This document shows positions 41,550 to 50,873 of a stretch of DNA of 64,000 nt, piece after piece. Made by a program: the position numbers and the translations under genes. This stretch comes from an uncultured Bacilli bacterium. Its GTDB lineage: Bacteria; Bacillota_I; Bacilli_A; RF39; UBA660. How positions within the stretch are numbered: the stretch's first letter is position 1; the number at the start of each line of letters is the position of its first letter. Below the pieces are notes generated by a model. It saw only the letters and a program-made list of their open reading frames with translations, had not been told where the DNA came from and searched no databases. The stretch covers positions 1-64,000 of the forward strand of contig CAKOXW010000004.1 of assembly GCA_934130375.1 (NCBI GenBank). The letters are read 5' to 3'.

Positions 41550-42020
41550 ATGTTGAAAAAATATTTAATAGTATTCTTTGTATCAATGGTTCCAATCATT
41601 GAATTAAGAGGTGCAATACCATATGCAGTTGGATTTGGCTTACCACTTCTACCTTCATATATCATTGCAATAATTGGTAATATGATACCCGTACCATTTA
41701 TATTCTTATTTGCAAGAAAAGTATTAGTATGGGGAAGTACAAAAAAATATATAGGCAAGTTCTTTTCTTGGTGCCTAAAAAAGGGCGAAAAAGGCGGAGA
41801 AAAATTAAAACAATCTGCAGGAAAAGGTTTATACATTGCATTACTTATATTTGTAGGTATTCCACTTCCTGGTACAGGAGCATGGACTGGTACCCTAGCC
41901 GCATCACTTCTAAATATGGACTTTAAGAAAAGTACCTTAGCAGTAATGGGCGGTGTAATACTTGCAGGCATAATAATGGGTATATTATCATTAGGTGTAT
42001 TTAAAGGATTACTAGGTTAA
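41550..42020 (+). CDS. Small multidrug export family protein (COG2426-like)
   Basis: 156 residues. VSMVPIIELRGAIPYAVGFG, then GNMIPVPFIFLFARKV, a charged loop, and VGIPLPGTGAWTGTLAAS, the conserved PxELRGAIP and PLPGTGAW motifs of the Sm_multidrug_ex family. About four membrane helices with two re-entrant pieces. Substrate not proven despite the name. AAAGGTGAT precedes it. Confidence 0.88.
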   Translation: MLKKYLIVFFVSMVPIIELRGAIPYAVGFGLPLLPSYIIAIIGNMIPVPFIFLFARKVLVWGSTKKYIGKFFSWCLKKGEKGGEKLKQSAGKGLYIALLIFVGIPLPGTGAWTGTLAASLLNMDFKKSTLAVMGGVILAGIIMGILSLGVFKGLLG

Positions 42021-42050
42021 AAAGTGTTAGATGTAAATCTAATGCTTTTT
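42019..42050 (+). terminator. Terminator after the export protein gene
   Basis: AAAAAGTGTTAGAT/ATCTAATGCTTTTT with a 4-base loop and a T run overlapping the stop codon. Confidence 0.8.
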
Positions 42051-42107
42051 ATTTTGTTTTATATGATACTAAATATAGACAAAGTATTATTTAAGCCCAC
42101 GACTACA

Positions 42108-42144
42108 CATAAATAAAAGAAAAAAGAAACTAGCAATTAGTTCC
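42108..42144 (-). terminator. Terminator of tRNA-Trp
   Basis: AACTA/TAGTT hairpin with a 5-base loop and a T-rich tail on the minus strand. Confidence 0.6.
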
Positions 42145-42159
42145 TTTGTAATATCTTAA

Positions 42160-42233
42160 TGGCAGGGGTGGAGAGAATCGAACTCCCAACAGTGGTTTTG
42201 GAGACCATTATTATACCATTTAACTACACCCCT
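42160..42233 (-). tRNA. tRNA-Trp (CCA)
   Basis: 74 bases with encoded CCA. Acceptor AGGGGTG/CACCCCT, discriminator G, anticodon loop CTCCAAA (anticodon CCA), T-arm GGGAG-TTCGATT-CTCTC. Normal fold; UGG-reading, consistent with UGA as a stop in this genome. Confidence 0.96.
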
Positions 42234-42283
42234 GTAGTACTAAAATTATAACACATATTTTAAGTGCAAACAATAAAGTTATT

Positions 42284-42802
42284 CTAATTTCCTAAAATTT
42301 TTGTTATAATTTCTAAATTATATAGTGTTTCATCATCATTATTTAAATCAACATCATCAGTTCTATCAGTTTGTAAACCCAAAAAATGACATATATTATG
42401 AACAACCCATTCATTTTTCATTGCAGGAATAGTCCTATTCCACTTACTTGGATTTTCAAGTTCATATTTTTCTAATACGCTTAATATTTCTTCAATATCT
42501 TCCCTATTAGTTATTTTATAAGAAGACATAATTTTCATATTCGCATCACTTAATTCTCTTCCATCTACACAAACTATATCATTACTTAAAGAATTCTCTA
42601 AATAATACTCCTCTTCACCCAACTTACATATATAAATATTACCATTTCTATAAGTTCCATAAGGTAAAATACTTGTACTACAAATCTCAACAATACTTTT
42701 ATCTTCTACCTCCAAGGTATCTTGTTTAAATAACAATAATACAAGCATACAGTAAAATAACAAATCTTTCTTCTTTCTAATTTTATCATTTCCAAATTTC
42801 AT
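42284..42802 (-). CDS. Hypothetical 172-residue protein
   Basis: GGAAGTGATAAA before the ATG. A hydrophobic stretch (LLFYCMLVLLLF) lies near the N-terminus, and the C-terminal region contains EWVVHNICHFLGLQ followed by an acidic DVDLNNDDE, a pattern I cannot assign. Four Cys scattered. Single gene diverging from the SleB-like gene. Confidence 0.6.
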   Translation of the reverse strand: MKFGNDKIRKKKDLLFYCMLVLLLFKQDTLEVEDKSIVEICSTSILPYGTYRNGNIYICKLGEEEYYLENSLSNDIVCVDGRELSDANMKIMSSYKITNREDIEEILSVLEKYELENPSKWNRTIPAMKNEWVVHNICHFLGLQTDRTDDVDLNNDDETLYNLEIITKILGN

Positions 42803-42888
42803 TTTATCACTTCCAAAAAAACAAGGTATTATTTTACTTTAATGTTAATATTTTGTCAACTTTGGAATAAAATATAAAGGTGATATAT

Positions 42889-43311
42889 ATGCTTATAAAA
42901 TATACTTCTAAGGAATTAGATTTACTTGCAAGATTAATGAGAGCAGAAGCTATAGGTGAAGGAAATCTAGGTATGCTTATGGTTGGAAATGTTGCTACTA
43001 ATAGAGTTATTGCTGATTGTCTTGATTTTAAAAATATAAAAACTATATATCAAATGATATATCAAACACCTGGTGGTTTTTCAGGAAAAGATAGTAGTTT
43101 ATTCTACAGCAATCCAACTACAAAATTAAAACAACTTGCAGAAAGAATATTAAGAGGAGAAACATTTCATCCTGCAACTAATTCATTATGGTTTTATGCC
43201 CCAGGTAATAACACATGCAAAAACACATGGTACAATCAAAAATTATCAGGAAGATACAAAAGCCATTGTTTCTATGAACCAAATAGCGGGGTATGTAATG
43301 AATTACATTAA
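42889..43311 (+). CDS. SleB/CwlJ-type cell-wall hydrolase
   Basis: 140 residues from ATG 42889 (AAAGGTGAT). LLARLMRAEAIGEG contains the catalytic Glu; GMLMVGNVATNRV, IYQMIYQTPGGFSG and A-ERILRGE and SLWFYAPG all match Hydrolase_2 (SleB catalytic domain). No signal peptide and no peptidoglycan-binding domain, as in CwlJ. In spore formers these enzymes open the cortex; here it may have another wall role. It is next to a broken amidase gene. Confidence 0.88.
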   Translation: MLIKYTSKELDLLARLMRAEAIGEGNLGMLMVGNVATNRVIADCLDFKNIKTIYQMIYQTPGGFSGKDSSLFYSNPTTKLKQLAERILRGETFHPATNSLWFYAPGNNTCKNTWYNQKLSGRYKSHCFYEPNSGVCNELH

Positions 43312-43323
43312 AAAATATCGTTT

Positions 43324-44448
43324 TTAATTCGATATTTTTATTTTTTGACCAATACTTAATAAATTTGAACTTAAATTATTAATTTTCTTTAAATCAGCAA
43401 CAGTAGTGTTGTACGTTCTAGCAATTGAATAAAGACTATCACCTTTTTTTACAGTATAAGTTTTAGTAACATCTGTTGAACTAGTCTTACCTGGAATTTT
43501 CAATACCATTCCAACATCTAAATTATTGCTAGTTAGATTATTAAGTCTTTTAATTGCATCTACAGTTGTATTATATGTTCTAGCAATCGCATAAAGATTG
43601 TCACCTTTTTTTACTACATATTCATCCTCACCTATTTGTTCTTCACCAGCATAAGTTGGCAATTTCAATATTTGTCCAACATATAAAGTACCATCGGTAA
43701 GATTATTTAATCTAATTAATTCATCCTTGTTAATATTGTTGTTTTTAGCAATACTATCAATTGTGTCACCATATTGCACTACATACGTGTTAGTAGGGCT
43801 TGGTTCCTGTTCTATTATTATAGTATCTTTTGTTGGAATTTTTAATTCTTGGTTTATATTTAATATGTTACTAGATAAGTTATTAAGTCTTTTTATTTCA
43901 GATACAGTAGTGTTATATTTTGCTGCAATTGAATAAAGACTATCACCTTTTTTTACTACGTATGTTATGTTTGTGCCAACTGGTTCAACAAAACCAGGTA
44001 TTATTAATTTCTGATTAACACTAATTAGATTGTTCTTAAGGTTGTTTGCTGATTTTAATGCATCTACACTTACATCAAATTTTTTAGCAATTGAGTATAG
44101 ACTATCTCCTCTTTTTACTACATATATAGAACTATCTGACACCTTGTCGTATGGTACTCCTATGTAACTTGCAACAGCTCTAACCGTTGCTTCCGCTAAA
44201 TTTTGCCAGTTATTTTTAATGAAGTTAGCATCCTCCACATTATCAACAAATCCGTATTCTATAAGTACAGGTTCCGTTTTTCCGGTAAGTCTGTGGATAA
44301 AATAGTAGTCCTTGGATGGATCAGATGGTAATCTTCTTTGATACCATTTTCTAATATTTTGCCCCTCTTTAGCAAGTTCCTCTAATATCATTTTAGCAAG
44401 AGTGTCATTATTTCTAAGTGCGTAGATTGCTTCAGCACCTTTCCCACC
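43324..44448 (-). pseudogene. Amidase/LysM protein, C-terminal part separated by insertion
   Basis: The frame is open above the ATG at 44391 and includes GKGAEAIYALRNNDTLAKM, the natural continuation of an Amidase_3 domain. It then has LIEYGFVDNVEDA with the catalytic Glu, and five LysM repeats (each TYVVKKGDSLYSIA-like, ~45 residues). The N-terminal part lies 9.86 kb away at 54301-54583. Joining them at the shared GGTGG or AAGG restores the frame, NAGGG(K/E)GAEAIYAL. No ribosome binding site exists for this piece, so it is inactive while the island is in place. Confidence 0.85.
44438..44448. other. Attachment junction, right copy (island in amidase gene)
   Basis: Minus strand GGTGGGAAAGG; the partner junction at 54300-54310 reads GGTGGTGAAGG. 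The shared blocks GGTGG and AAGG are both possible crossover cores, and both give an in-frame amidase. Confidence 0.75.
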
Positions 44449-44459
44449 TGGTGACAGCT

Positions 44460-44870
44460 CTAGTGGTTATTAATACTTTGCTTTAAAGCTTGTAGAAATT
44501 CAATCTTTTTATCCTCTGGTATTGATAAATTCATTTTTGAACCTACAGCCATTATACTTGGTTTTTTAAAATATTCTTTATCCATCAATTCACTTAATGC
44601 AATTTCTAAATTAATATCCTTTTTGGCATATTCCCTGATATCTTCTAAATAGTAATGATAATTATTATCTTTAAATACTTTAAATAATTCTAAATGATCA
44701 GAATTCAACGTAAATTTATTTTTTTCTAACATAGATATTTTAGTATTCATTCTTTCTATTTCTAATTGTAATTTTTCTATTTGTTCTTCTAGTACAGAAA
44801 TATACTTTTCTTTATCATACTTTTTCTTTGCATCAATAATTGTATCTTTTACTTCTGCAACAACTGACAT
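44460..44870 (-). CDS. Coiled-coil protein at the end of the island
   Basis: 136 residues from ATG 44870 (GGAGGTGAGAAT). A coiled coil covers about residues 20-55 (ISVLEEQIEKLQLEIERMNTKISML), followed by a winged-helix-like region (LELFKVFKDNNYHYY ... SELMDKEYFKKP). Its stop codon is 12-20 bases from the island end, so transcription from the recombinase region runs into the split amidase. Not recognised; may be an LSR accessory protein. Confidence 0.65.
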   Translation of the reverse strand: MSVVAEVKDTIIDAKKKYDKEKYISVLEEQIEKLQLEIERMNTKISMLEKNKFTLNSDHLELFKVFKDNNYHYYLEDIREYAKKDINLEIALSELMDKEYFKKPSIMAVGSKMNLSIPEDKKIEFLQALKQSINNH

Positions 44871-44997
44871 ATTCTCACCTCCACTTCTAAAAAAAACGTC
44901 AGCACAAAACTCATAACAAGCCTGTACTAGCACTCTTATATAAGATATTATACTACAAATAATATTTTTTTGAAATAGATATTCTCATTTTTATCAA

Positions 44998-46659
44998 TTA
45001 TGCGCTAGTCTTCCCACATCTTCCATAGGGATTTCTTATTGGATTCTTATCAATATATTTAAAAGTGTAATCATCAAGTATTTTATATTTAAATTTAATT
45101 GTTATGTTTCTGTCTTCATCTGCTTCTATTCTATCTATTAGGGTAAATAACAAGTCTCTATTTGGTTTTTCTATATTTAATAATTCTTTTATCTTTTTTG
45201 TATAATTTGGTATTTTATTAGCACTATTTTTTCTCTTTAAATTTTCAAGTTCTATTTCTTCTAATTTATCTTTTAAGTTTCTCATTTTTTGTTCATAAGG
45301 AGATACTATCATTTTGTATGATTCTAAAGAAATATTACCATCAATTCTATCTTGATAAACTATTTGAATATTAGAAGATAATTTTAAAAAATCTTTTTCT
45401 ATATCTTTCTTTATTTCATCAAGTGATTTAGTACCCGAATTAGTTCTATTAATTATTTCATCATTTAATTCTTTAATACTTAATCCTTTAAATAAATTAG
45501 ATAATAATTTGTTTAATTCTTCTAATACTTCTTCTTCGAAATAATCATATGGAAAGAAATGAGCTTTACATCTTCCTCTAATTGGGTCTCTAGCATATCT
45601 ATTACAATTAATAGTCCAATAATCATGATTTTTTCTATAAGTTACTCCTAATCTATTTCCACATTCTTTGCAATAGATTAATCCTTCGAGTAATCTAATT
45701 GGTCTTTCTGTTTTTTTAGTAACAGTTCTATTATGATTATCCCTTTTTTTATTTATTATTCTAAATGTCTCTTTATCTACTAATGGTTCATGAGTACTTT
45801 CTACTATTACCCATAAGCTTTGATCTAGTGTTACTTTCTTTTTAGATTTATAACTAATATTAGTTTGAGTATGTTGTACCATATCACCAGTATACATTCT
45901 ATTTTGTAATAGTTTTTTAACTGAATGTATTGTCCATATATCTTTTTCTTTTACTCTTGAAGATATTGGTAAATTCTTATAAGCACTTGGTGTTGGTGCT
46001 CCTAATTTAGTAAGACGAGTTGCTATTTCAGATATTCCTATATCATTTGCTCTCCATTCAAACATTTGCTTAACATAAGGTGCCGTATTAGGGTCTACAA
46101 TTAGATGTCCTTTATCTTCAGGGTCTCTCATATAACCATAACATGGTTTACTACCTATAAATTTACCATCTTTTCTTTTGGCATCCAATACATTTCTTAT
46201 TTTTAATGAGTTTTGTTTACTATAATAATCATTGCAAGCAATAATGAATGTTGATGAATCATTACTTGCTTGATTTTTCATACTATCATAGTTTTCAACA
46301 ATTGATATAAATCTTACTTTATTTTCAGGAAAATAAGTTTCAATATAATATCCAGTCATTACATGATCTCTACCTAGTCTTGATAAATCTTTTACTACTA
46401 CAAGATTAATTTTTTTATTCTTTATATCTTCAATCATTCTAATAAATCCTGGTCTATCAAAATTTGTTCCCGAATAACCATCATCTACATACTCATCTAT
46501 TAGATTAAATCCATTTTTTAAACAATAGTCTCTTAATATTTCTTTTTGATTAGTAACACTTTCACTATCTGACTCATATTTTTTATCTTTATCTTCTTGA
46601 GAAAGTCTAATATAAATACCTGCATTATAATTCATATTTGTTAAGTAACTATAATCCAT
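44998..46659 (-). CDS. Large serine recombinase of the island (TnpX-like)
   Basis: 553 residues, GGAGGTAGAAG before the ATG. GIYIRLSQEDKD with the catalytic Ser, DDGYSGTNFDRPGF, VVKDLSRLGRDHV; Recombinase domain (SKPCYGYMRDPED ... TIHSVKKLLQNRMYTGD); zinc ribbon IYCKECGNRLG ... INCNRYA ... CKAH; coiled coil and C-terminal domain. Integrates and excises the island; the split amidase is its target. Same subfamily as the recombinase at 9740, distinct from those of units 1 and 2. Confidence 0.93.
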   Translation of the reverse strand: MDYSYLTNMNYNAGIYIRLSQEDKDKKYESDSESVTNQKEILRDYCLKNGFNLIDEYVDDGYSGTNFDRPGFIRMIEDIKNKKINLVVVKDLSRLGRDHVMTGYYIETYFPENKVRFISIVENYDSMKNQASNDSSTFIIACNDYYSKQNSLKIRNVLDAKRKDGKFIGSKPCYGYMRDPEDKGHLIVDPNTAPYVKQMFEWRANDIGISEIATRLTKLGAPTPSAYKNLPISSRVKEKDIWTIHSVKKLLQNRMYTGDMVQHTQTNISYKSKKKVTLDQSLWVIVESTHEPLVDKETFRIINKKRDNHNRTVTKKTERPIRLLEGLIYCKECGNRLGVTYRKNHDYWTINCNRYARDPIRGRCKAHFFPYDYFEEEVLEELNKLLSNLFKGLSIKELNDEIINRTNSGTKSLDEIKKDIEKDFLKLSSNIQIVYQDRIDGNISLESYKMIVSPYEQKMRNLKDKLEEIELENLKRKNSANKIPNYTKKIKELLNIEKPNRDLLFTLIDRIEADEDRNITIKFKYKILDDYTFKYIDKNPIRNPYGRCGKTSA

Positions 46660-46746
46660 CTTCTACCTCCTCATTTTATAGCACTTAACTTTCTTCGAGA
46701 CAAGTGCATCTTACCATGATAAATAAAAATAAGCAAATCATTAGAA

Positions 46747-46860
46747 TTATTTTTCTTCCATAATTTGCTTTAATAAATAATTTAATATTAATTTTTTAAA
46801 AATTTCCTTTTTATCTTCTTTCATACTTAAATTTATGTCTACCATAAAAGGATTATTCAC
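46747..46860 (-). CDS. Small ORF, 37 residues
   Basis: GTG at 46860 overlaps the end of the 68-residue gene upstream, with AAGGATGGTG in a suitable place. MNNPFMVDINLSMKEDKK then helical Lys/Leu rich sequence. Ends about 90 bases before the recombinase start. Coupled translation is the main evidence. No recognised family. Confidence 0.45.
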   Translation of the reverse strand: MNNPFMVDINLSMKEDKKEIFKKLILNYLLKQIMEEK

Positions 46861-47059
46861 TAGAATCACCATCCTTAAATGGTTTAAGTAATTTTTCTAG
46901 TTCAGCTAATTCTTCTTCTGTTAATGGAACTGATTCACATCTTTTACCATTCCAAGTTTCTACTCCATCATAATCAACACCAATAACTGGACCATCAGCA
47001 CTAATAAAATCATAATTTTCTCTTTTGGTTACTGTTACATAAATTGTGTATTGTTTCAT
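46853..47059 (-). CDS. Hypothetical 68-residue protein
   Basis: Small acidic protein (YTIYVTVTKRENYDF ... LTEEELAELEKLLKPF) with a beta N-terminal half and a C-terminal helix. It overlaps the SSB-like gene above by 50 bases and the 37-residue ORF below. I do not recognise it. Compact coupling suggests a real operon with the recombinase. Confidence 0.5.
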   Translation of the reverse strand: MKQYTIYVTVTKRENYDFISADGPVIGVDYDGVETWNGKRCESVPLTEEELAELEKLLKPFKDGDSSE

Positions 47060-47288
47060 TCTTATCAGAATAAGAATTTAAATATCCTTTTAAATATACA
47101 TTTTTACCCAATAAAAAAAGATCTTTATTATTTTCATAAAGATCTTTATAAACTCTTAAACTAGCATAAACTATATTACCATTTTCATTAGTTGAATACT
47201 TCTTACAAGTTAGTCCTAATGTAATATATCTATTATTAATTATAATATTATTTACCTCACCAGATAATAATATTTCGTTATAAATCAT
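47010..47288 (-). CDS. SSB-like OB-fold protein
   Basis: 93 residues, ATG 47288 after AGGAGG. LSGEVNNIIINNRYITLGL, YASLRVYKDLYENNKDL and GKNVYLKGYLNSYSD follow the strand order of single-stranded DNA-binding proteins (GxL.., ...V..f.., L.KG..V.v.G.l). Much shorter than SSB, lacking the acidic tail. Probably handles ssDNA of the island. Family call is moderate. Confidence 0.55.
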   Translation of the reverse strand: MIYNEILLSGEVNNIIINNRYITLGLTCKKYSTNENGNIVYASLRVYKDLYENNKDLFLLGKNVYLKGYLNSYSDKNETIHNLCNSNQKRKL

Positions 47289-47400
47289 AAACAAAACCTC
47301 CTGTTTAATTATATATATAATTTTTTATATATTAATTATCTTTTAATTTATTTATTATACATGCATATCTATTCATATAATTAATGCACAATACTGCATA

Positions 47401-47688
47401 CTAACCTGAATCATCTTGCATATCATTCACATATATTCTTCTTTGAATTAAGACATCATTTTTAATTCTTTCAACATTAATATATCCTTTTTCTTTTAAT
47501 CTCTTTAAAGAATAATTAATTGTTCTTATTTTAACAAAAGATAAATTAGATAATACTTTATTAGTAGCAAAACAATAACCATTTAATCTACTAAGATTAT
47601 AAATATTACCAAATAAAAAACAGTCTGATTTAGTCAAACTGTTATCTTCCATTAATTCTCTTGGAATAATAATAAAATCTTTTTTCAA
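47401..47688 (-). CDS. Winged-HTH (HTH_36/replication-protein-like) protein
   Basis: 95 residues from TTG 47688 with AAAGGAG ten bases upstream. FIIIPRELMEDNSLTKSDCFLFGNIYNLS, then YCFATNKVLSNLSFVKIRTINYSLKRLKEKGYINV is the HTH_36 layout found at the N-terminus of plasmid/phage replication initiators. No catalytic domain. Probably regulates or helps replicate the excised island. Confidence 0.65.
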   Translation of the reverse strand: MKKDFIIIPRELMEDNSLTKSDCFLFGNIYNLSRLNGYCFATNKVLSNLSFVKIRTINYSLKRLKEKGYINVERIKNDVLIQRRIYVNDMQDDSG

Positions 47689-47754
47689 ATACTTTTTTCT
47701 CCTTTCTCTAAAATCCCAAAAACACCAATTTTTAATTGGTATTTTTCTATCAGG

Positions 47755-48100
47755 ATAAGACGATGGTACCGTAACACTAATTTTACTAAGTAAAATCAAT
47801 GTTTCTTATGGTACCAAACTTATTTTGCACTTGCAAAATTTATCCCATATAGATAGATTATCTTTGATAAGACATTTAAATATAGGCAAATAAAAAATCC
47901 CAATGTAGAAAACATTGAGATTTTAATGGGACATTAACAAAAAGTAATACCAACTTTTATTTAAACTATTTACCTACTATAGCAAATATATCAGAAATAT
48001 TTTTATTATGCAAGTTTCATTTTCTTTCCGTTTTTTTCCTTTTTTTGTCATATTATTTACCTATTATAGCAACTTTAACACAGAATTTTTTATTTGTCCA
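47755..48100. repeat. Repeats and dyads in the island's non-coding region
   Basis: In the 560-base gap between the HTH gene and the ASCH gene: ATGGTACC twice (about 47769 and 47808), a palindrome ATTTTGC-ACTT-GCAAAAT (about 47822), a hairpin CAATGT/ACATTG with T run on the minus strand (about 47893-47925), and TTGCTATARTAGGTAAAT twice on the minus strand (about 47967 and 48052), the second with an extended -10 TGCTATAAT. This looks like a control and possibly replication region. Confidence 0.5.
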
Positions 48101-48251
48101 TTCGTTTTAAAAGCCATTTTAACCAATATTTATAACTACATCTATACTTCACTTATGACTTATTTTGCCCTTTAATACTAAGCAATTGTATTAATCAAAA
48201 AAATGCAAAAATTTGTACCCTTTTTGAAAAATCACTAAATTTTTTTAAAAT

Positions 48252-48632
48252 TTATTTAATATCAATATTCCATAATCCTAATTTACCATTAATTACTTTG
48301 TCAGATTCTATCTCCTTAACATTCTTCAATTTCCATGCATAACCGCTTCTAAATTTTGAACCATATGCAATATTTTTTTCGTTGATAATTTGTTTATTCA
48401 ATTCATCATCCAATTCTAAACAATCTTCTATTTCAACTTCTGCAACTATTCTTTTGGATGGATATTTTAAATTTAAGTCTTTAAATCTATTCATTTTCTT
48501 TTTATCTACACCAGCACCAGCATGTATTAATATTTTACCCCTATAATTAGTTTTCCATGATCTGAATTCGTATTTTTTTATTTCTTCAGCCACTAAAGTT
48601 GCCCATGGTTGTTTCAATGTTAATACCTTCAT
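48252..48632 (-). CDS. ASCH-domain protein
   Basis: 126 residues from ATG 48632 (GGTGATAAAT). MKVLTLKQPWATLVAEEIKKYEFRSW then YRGKILIHAGAG is the ASCH signature; GYAWKLKNVKEI closes the fold. ASCH proteins are PUA-related RNA or modified-base binders, some with nuclease or N4-acetylcytidine hydrolase activity. Beside a restriction-modification system it could act on modified nucleotides, which is inference. Confidence 0.85.
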   Translation of the reverse strand: MKVLTLKQPWATLVAEEIKKYEFRSWKTNYRGKILIHAGAGVDKKKMNRFKDLNLKYPSKRIVAEVEIEDCLELDDELNKQIINEKNIAYGSKFRSGYAWKLKNVKEIESDKVINGKLGLWNIDIK

Positions 48633-48721
48633 ATTTATCACCAATACTATTTTATCACAATTATTAACCTAATTATTAAGAATTTTTGTTTAATATGTTA
48701 TAATATATATGGAGGTATAGT

Positions 48722-49717
48722 ATGGTATTAGATAAAGTAATGTTTGATAAATTACATTCATTTTCAGAAAACATTTGTCAAAATTTTAATATAAAAGAAC
48801 CAAAAGATAGAAAGTCTCTTATTAAGTATCTTGATTCATTACAAAAAGGTATTGATATTGGAGAAATAAACTCTTCATTTATTGGATTAATATTATATGA
48901 TTTTGTTTCATCAGAAGAAACTCGTGATAGACATACAACTGCAAGAATATTTGAAGATATCTTTGGAGAATTAGTTGGTGAAAAAGCTACAGACACTTCA
49001 TCAAGAGTTAATCCTCAAGTCCCGGATTATATTAAAGAATATGATAGTTTATGTAATAATGTAGATTGGACGATTAGTCATGATTTAGCAGGTAATAAAA
49101 GGGAAAAGGCTGATCACAAAATTGATGAATATGAATTATCTATAAAAACATTAAAAGGTAAATTATATAATAAGGATGGCAAAATCATTAATAGTGACTT
49201 TAATGATGAAATCAATATAGGTTCATTATCACATAGAGCCTTATTTATAGGACTAACTGATAAAGCACTTAGTGATAGAAAAGGCGGTTTAGGTTCTCCA
49301 AGACAAACAATACCATTGCTTGAATCAATAAAAGAAAATGATAAATTTGATGAATTTAAAAGCAGAATAAACAATTATGTTAAATATGTATATAGTGATG
49401 ACATTTTAATCGTTTATAAATGTGGATATAAAATGAAAATAACTTTAATACCTGCAGAATCATTCGTTACCGCAATAACAAAAGCTCTTGATGACGAAAA
49501 TGGTGGAATAAATTCATTTACAAAAATTTGGTACAGATGGGAAAATAATAATTTAAGAATAAGATATACAGCATTAATGGACATGATAAGAAAGTTAAAT
49601 TTAAATTATTATGACACTATATTAAATTTAGAAAATGTATTTGAAAACAAAGAATTTATAGATAATATGATTATCTTAGAAAAACTAATAGATCAAAAAA
49701 TAGAAGATTTAATTTAA
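48722..49717 (+). CDS. Type II restriction endonuclease (putative)
   Basis: 331 residues, ATG after GGAGG. Near residue 125 the sequence DWTISHDLAGNKREKADHKI ... YELSIKTLKGK places D...ExK-type residues in the expected PD-(D/E)XK order. SRVNPQVPDYIKEYD and SLSHRALFIGLTD resemble type II enzymes that cluster with C5 methyltransferases. Convergent with the methyltransferase gene (9-base overlap), the usual restriction-modification pairing. Recognition site unknown. Confidence 0.7.
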   Translation: MVLDKVMFDKLHSFSENICQNFNIKEPKDRKSLIKYLDSLQKGIDIGEINSSFIGLILYDFVSSEETRDRHTTARIFEDIFGELVGEKATDTSSRVNPQVPDYIKEYDSLCNNVDWTISHDLAGNKREKADHKIDEYELSIKTLKGKLYNKDGKIINSDFNDEINIGSLSHRALFIGLTDKALSDRKGGLGSPRQTIPLLESIKENDKFDEFKSRINNYVKYVYSDDILIVYKCGYKMKITLIPAESFVTAITKALDDENGGINSFTKIWYRWENNNLRIRYTALMDMIRKLNLNYYDTILNLENVFENKEFIDNMIILEKLIDQKIEDLI

Positions 49718-50842
49718 AAAATCTTCTATTTTTATTGGAAAAATTTTAGCTATATTATATGCCATTAATACTGGAACAGCATTTCCTATCTGTCTATAAC
49801 ATGCAGAGGTACTTCCTAAAAACAAAAATGTATCTGGAAAAGATTGGATTCTTGCAACTTCTCTAACACTCATTCTTCTGTTATATTCAGGATGTGGAAT
49901 AATTAAAGGTCCTCCAGTTCCACTACCTCTTCCCATAATAGTTGGAGAATGTTTATCCCAATATGTCGGTCTATTTCCAACCATATGTGATTTTTTTTGA
50001 TTTAATTTACATCTAGACGAAGTATGATTTAATATTTCACAACCATCAACATTGGTTTCTTCAGGTAATCCATAAATTGTATCTCTTAATGTTTGATATT
50101 GATATTTAATATTTGAATCAAAATAATCATTAATATTTATCTTTTTCTTATTACACAACTTATTAAACATATCTGTAACAACTAAGTATGTATTTTGAGG
50201 TTGTTTAATGTTACTATTCTTTGAATGAGTTTCTTTTACTAATAATCTCTTTTTAACTTTTTTTAAATCAACTGTTTTTTCCATGATAGGCATTTTAATT
50301 TTTTGAGCATAGTCATTTCTTACTCCAAAGATTATTACTCTTTCACGATTTTGTGGAACTCCATAATTCAATGCATTTAACACATTATAATAAACAGTAT
50401 ATCCTTCGCCAATAGATTCAATATCTTTGATAATCATTTCTAAGATTTTTCCTTTTTCCATATTTTCTAATCCTTTAACATTTTCTAGTAATATAAATTT
50501 AGGATTTTTAATTTTAATCATTTTTAAAACTTGCAAATACAAGAAATTTCTTTCATCTTCCATACTTCTATTTATATTAGCTATCGAAAAACCTTGACAA
50601 GGGAATCCACCTATAACTATATCAGCATCTGGTATTTCTTTTTTCAATTTTTCTTCATCTTGATTTAAATACTCTAATATATCTCCTCTAACAACCTTGT
50701 GTTTATTAAATCTATTAAAATTTTCTTCATATGTATCAACTGCATAATCATCAAAATCATTTGCCCACACGATTTTGTGACCAGCTAAAGAAAATCCTAA
50801 GTCTAAACCACCAGCGCCAGAAAACATTGATATTACTTTCAT
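49709..50842 (-). CDS. DNA (cytosine-5) methyltransferase
   Basis: 377 residues. Motif I MFSGAGGLDLGF, motif IV GGFPCQGFS (catalytic Cys), motif VI LLENVKG, motif VIII QNRERVIIFG, and motif X RQIGNAVP. The target-recognition region lies between VIII and IX (about 190-300). Protects the island host from the convergent restriction enzyme. AGGAGTGATAAATA before the ATG; 31 bases from the protease gene in the same direction. Confidence 0.94.
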   Translation of the reverse strand: MKVISMFSGAGGLDLGFSLAGHKIVWANDFDDYAVDTYEENFNRFNKHKVVRGDILEYLNQDEEKLKKEIPDADIVIGGFPCQGFSIANINRSMEDERNFLYLQVLKMIKIKNPKFILLENVKGLENMEKGKILEMIIKDIESIGEGYTVYYNVLNALNYGVPQNRERVIIFGVRNDYAQKIKMPIMEKTVDLKKVKKRLLVKETHSKNSNIKQPQNTYLVVTDMFNKLCNKKKININDYFDSNIKYQYQTLRDTIYGLPEETNVDGCEILNHTSSRCKLNQKKSHMVGNRPTYWDKHSPTIMGRGSGTGGPLIIPHPEYNRRMSVREVARIQSFPDTFLFLGSTSACYRQIGNAVPVLMAYNIAKIFPIKIEDFLN

Positions 50843-50873
50843 TATTTATCACTCCTAACTGATTGTTGCCTAA

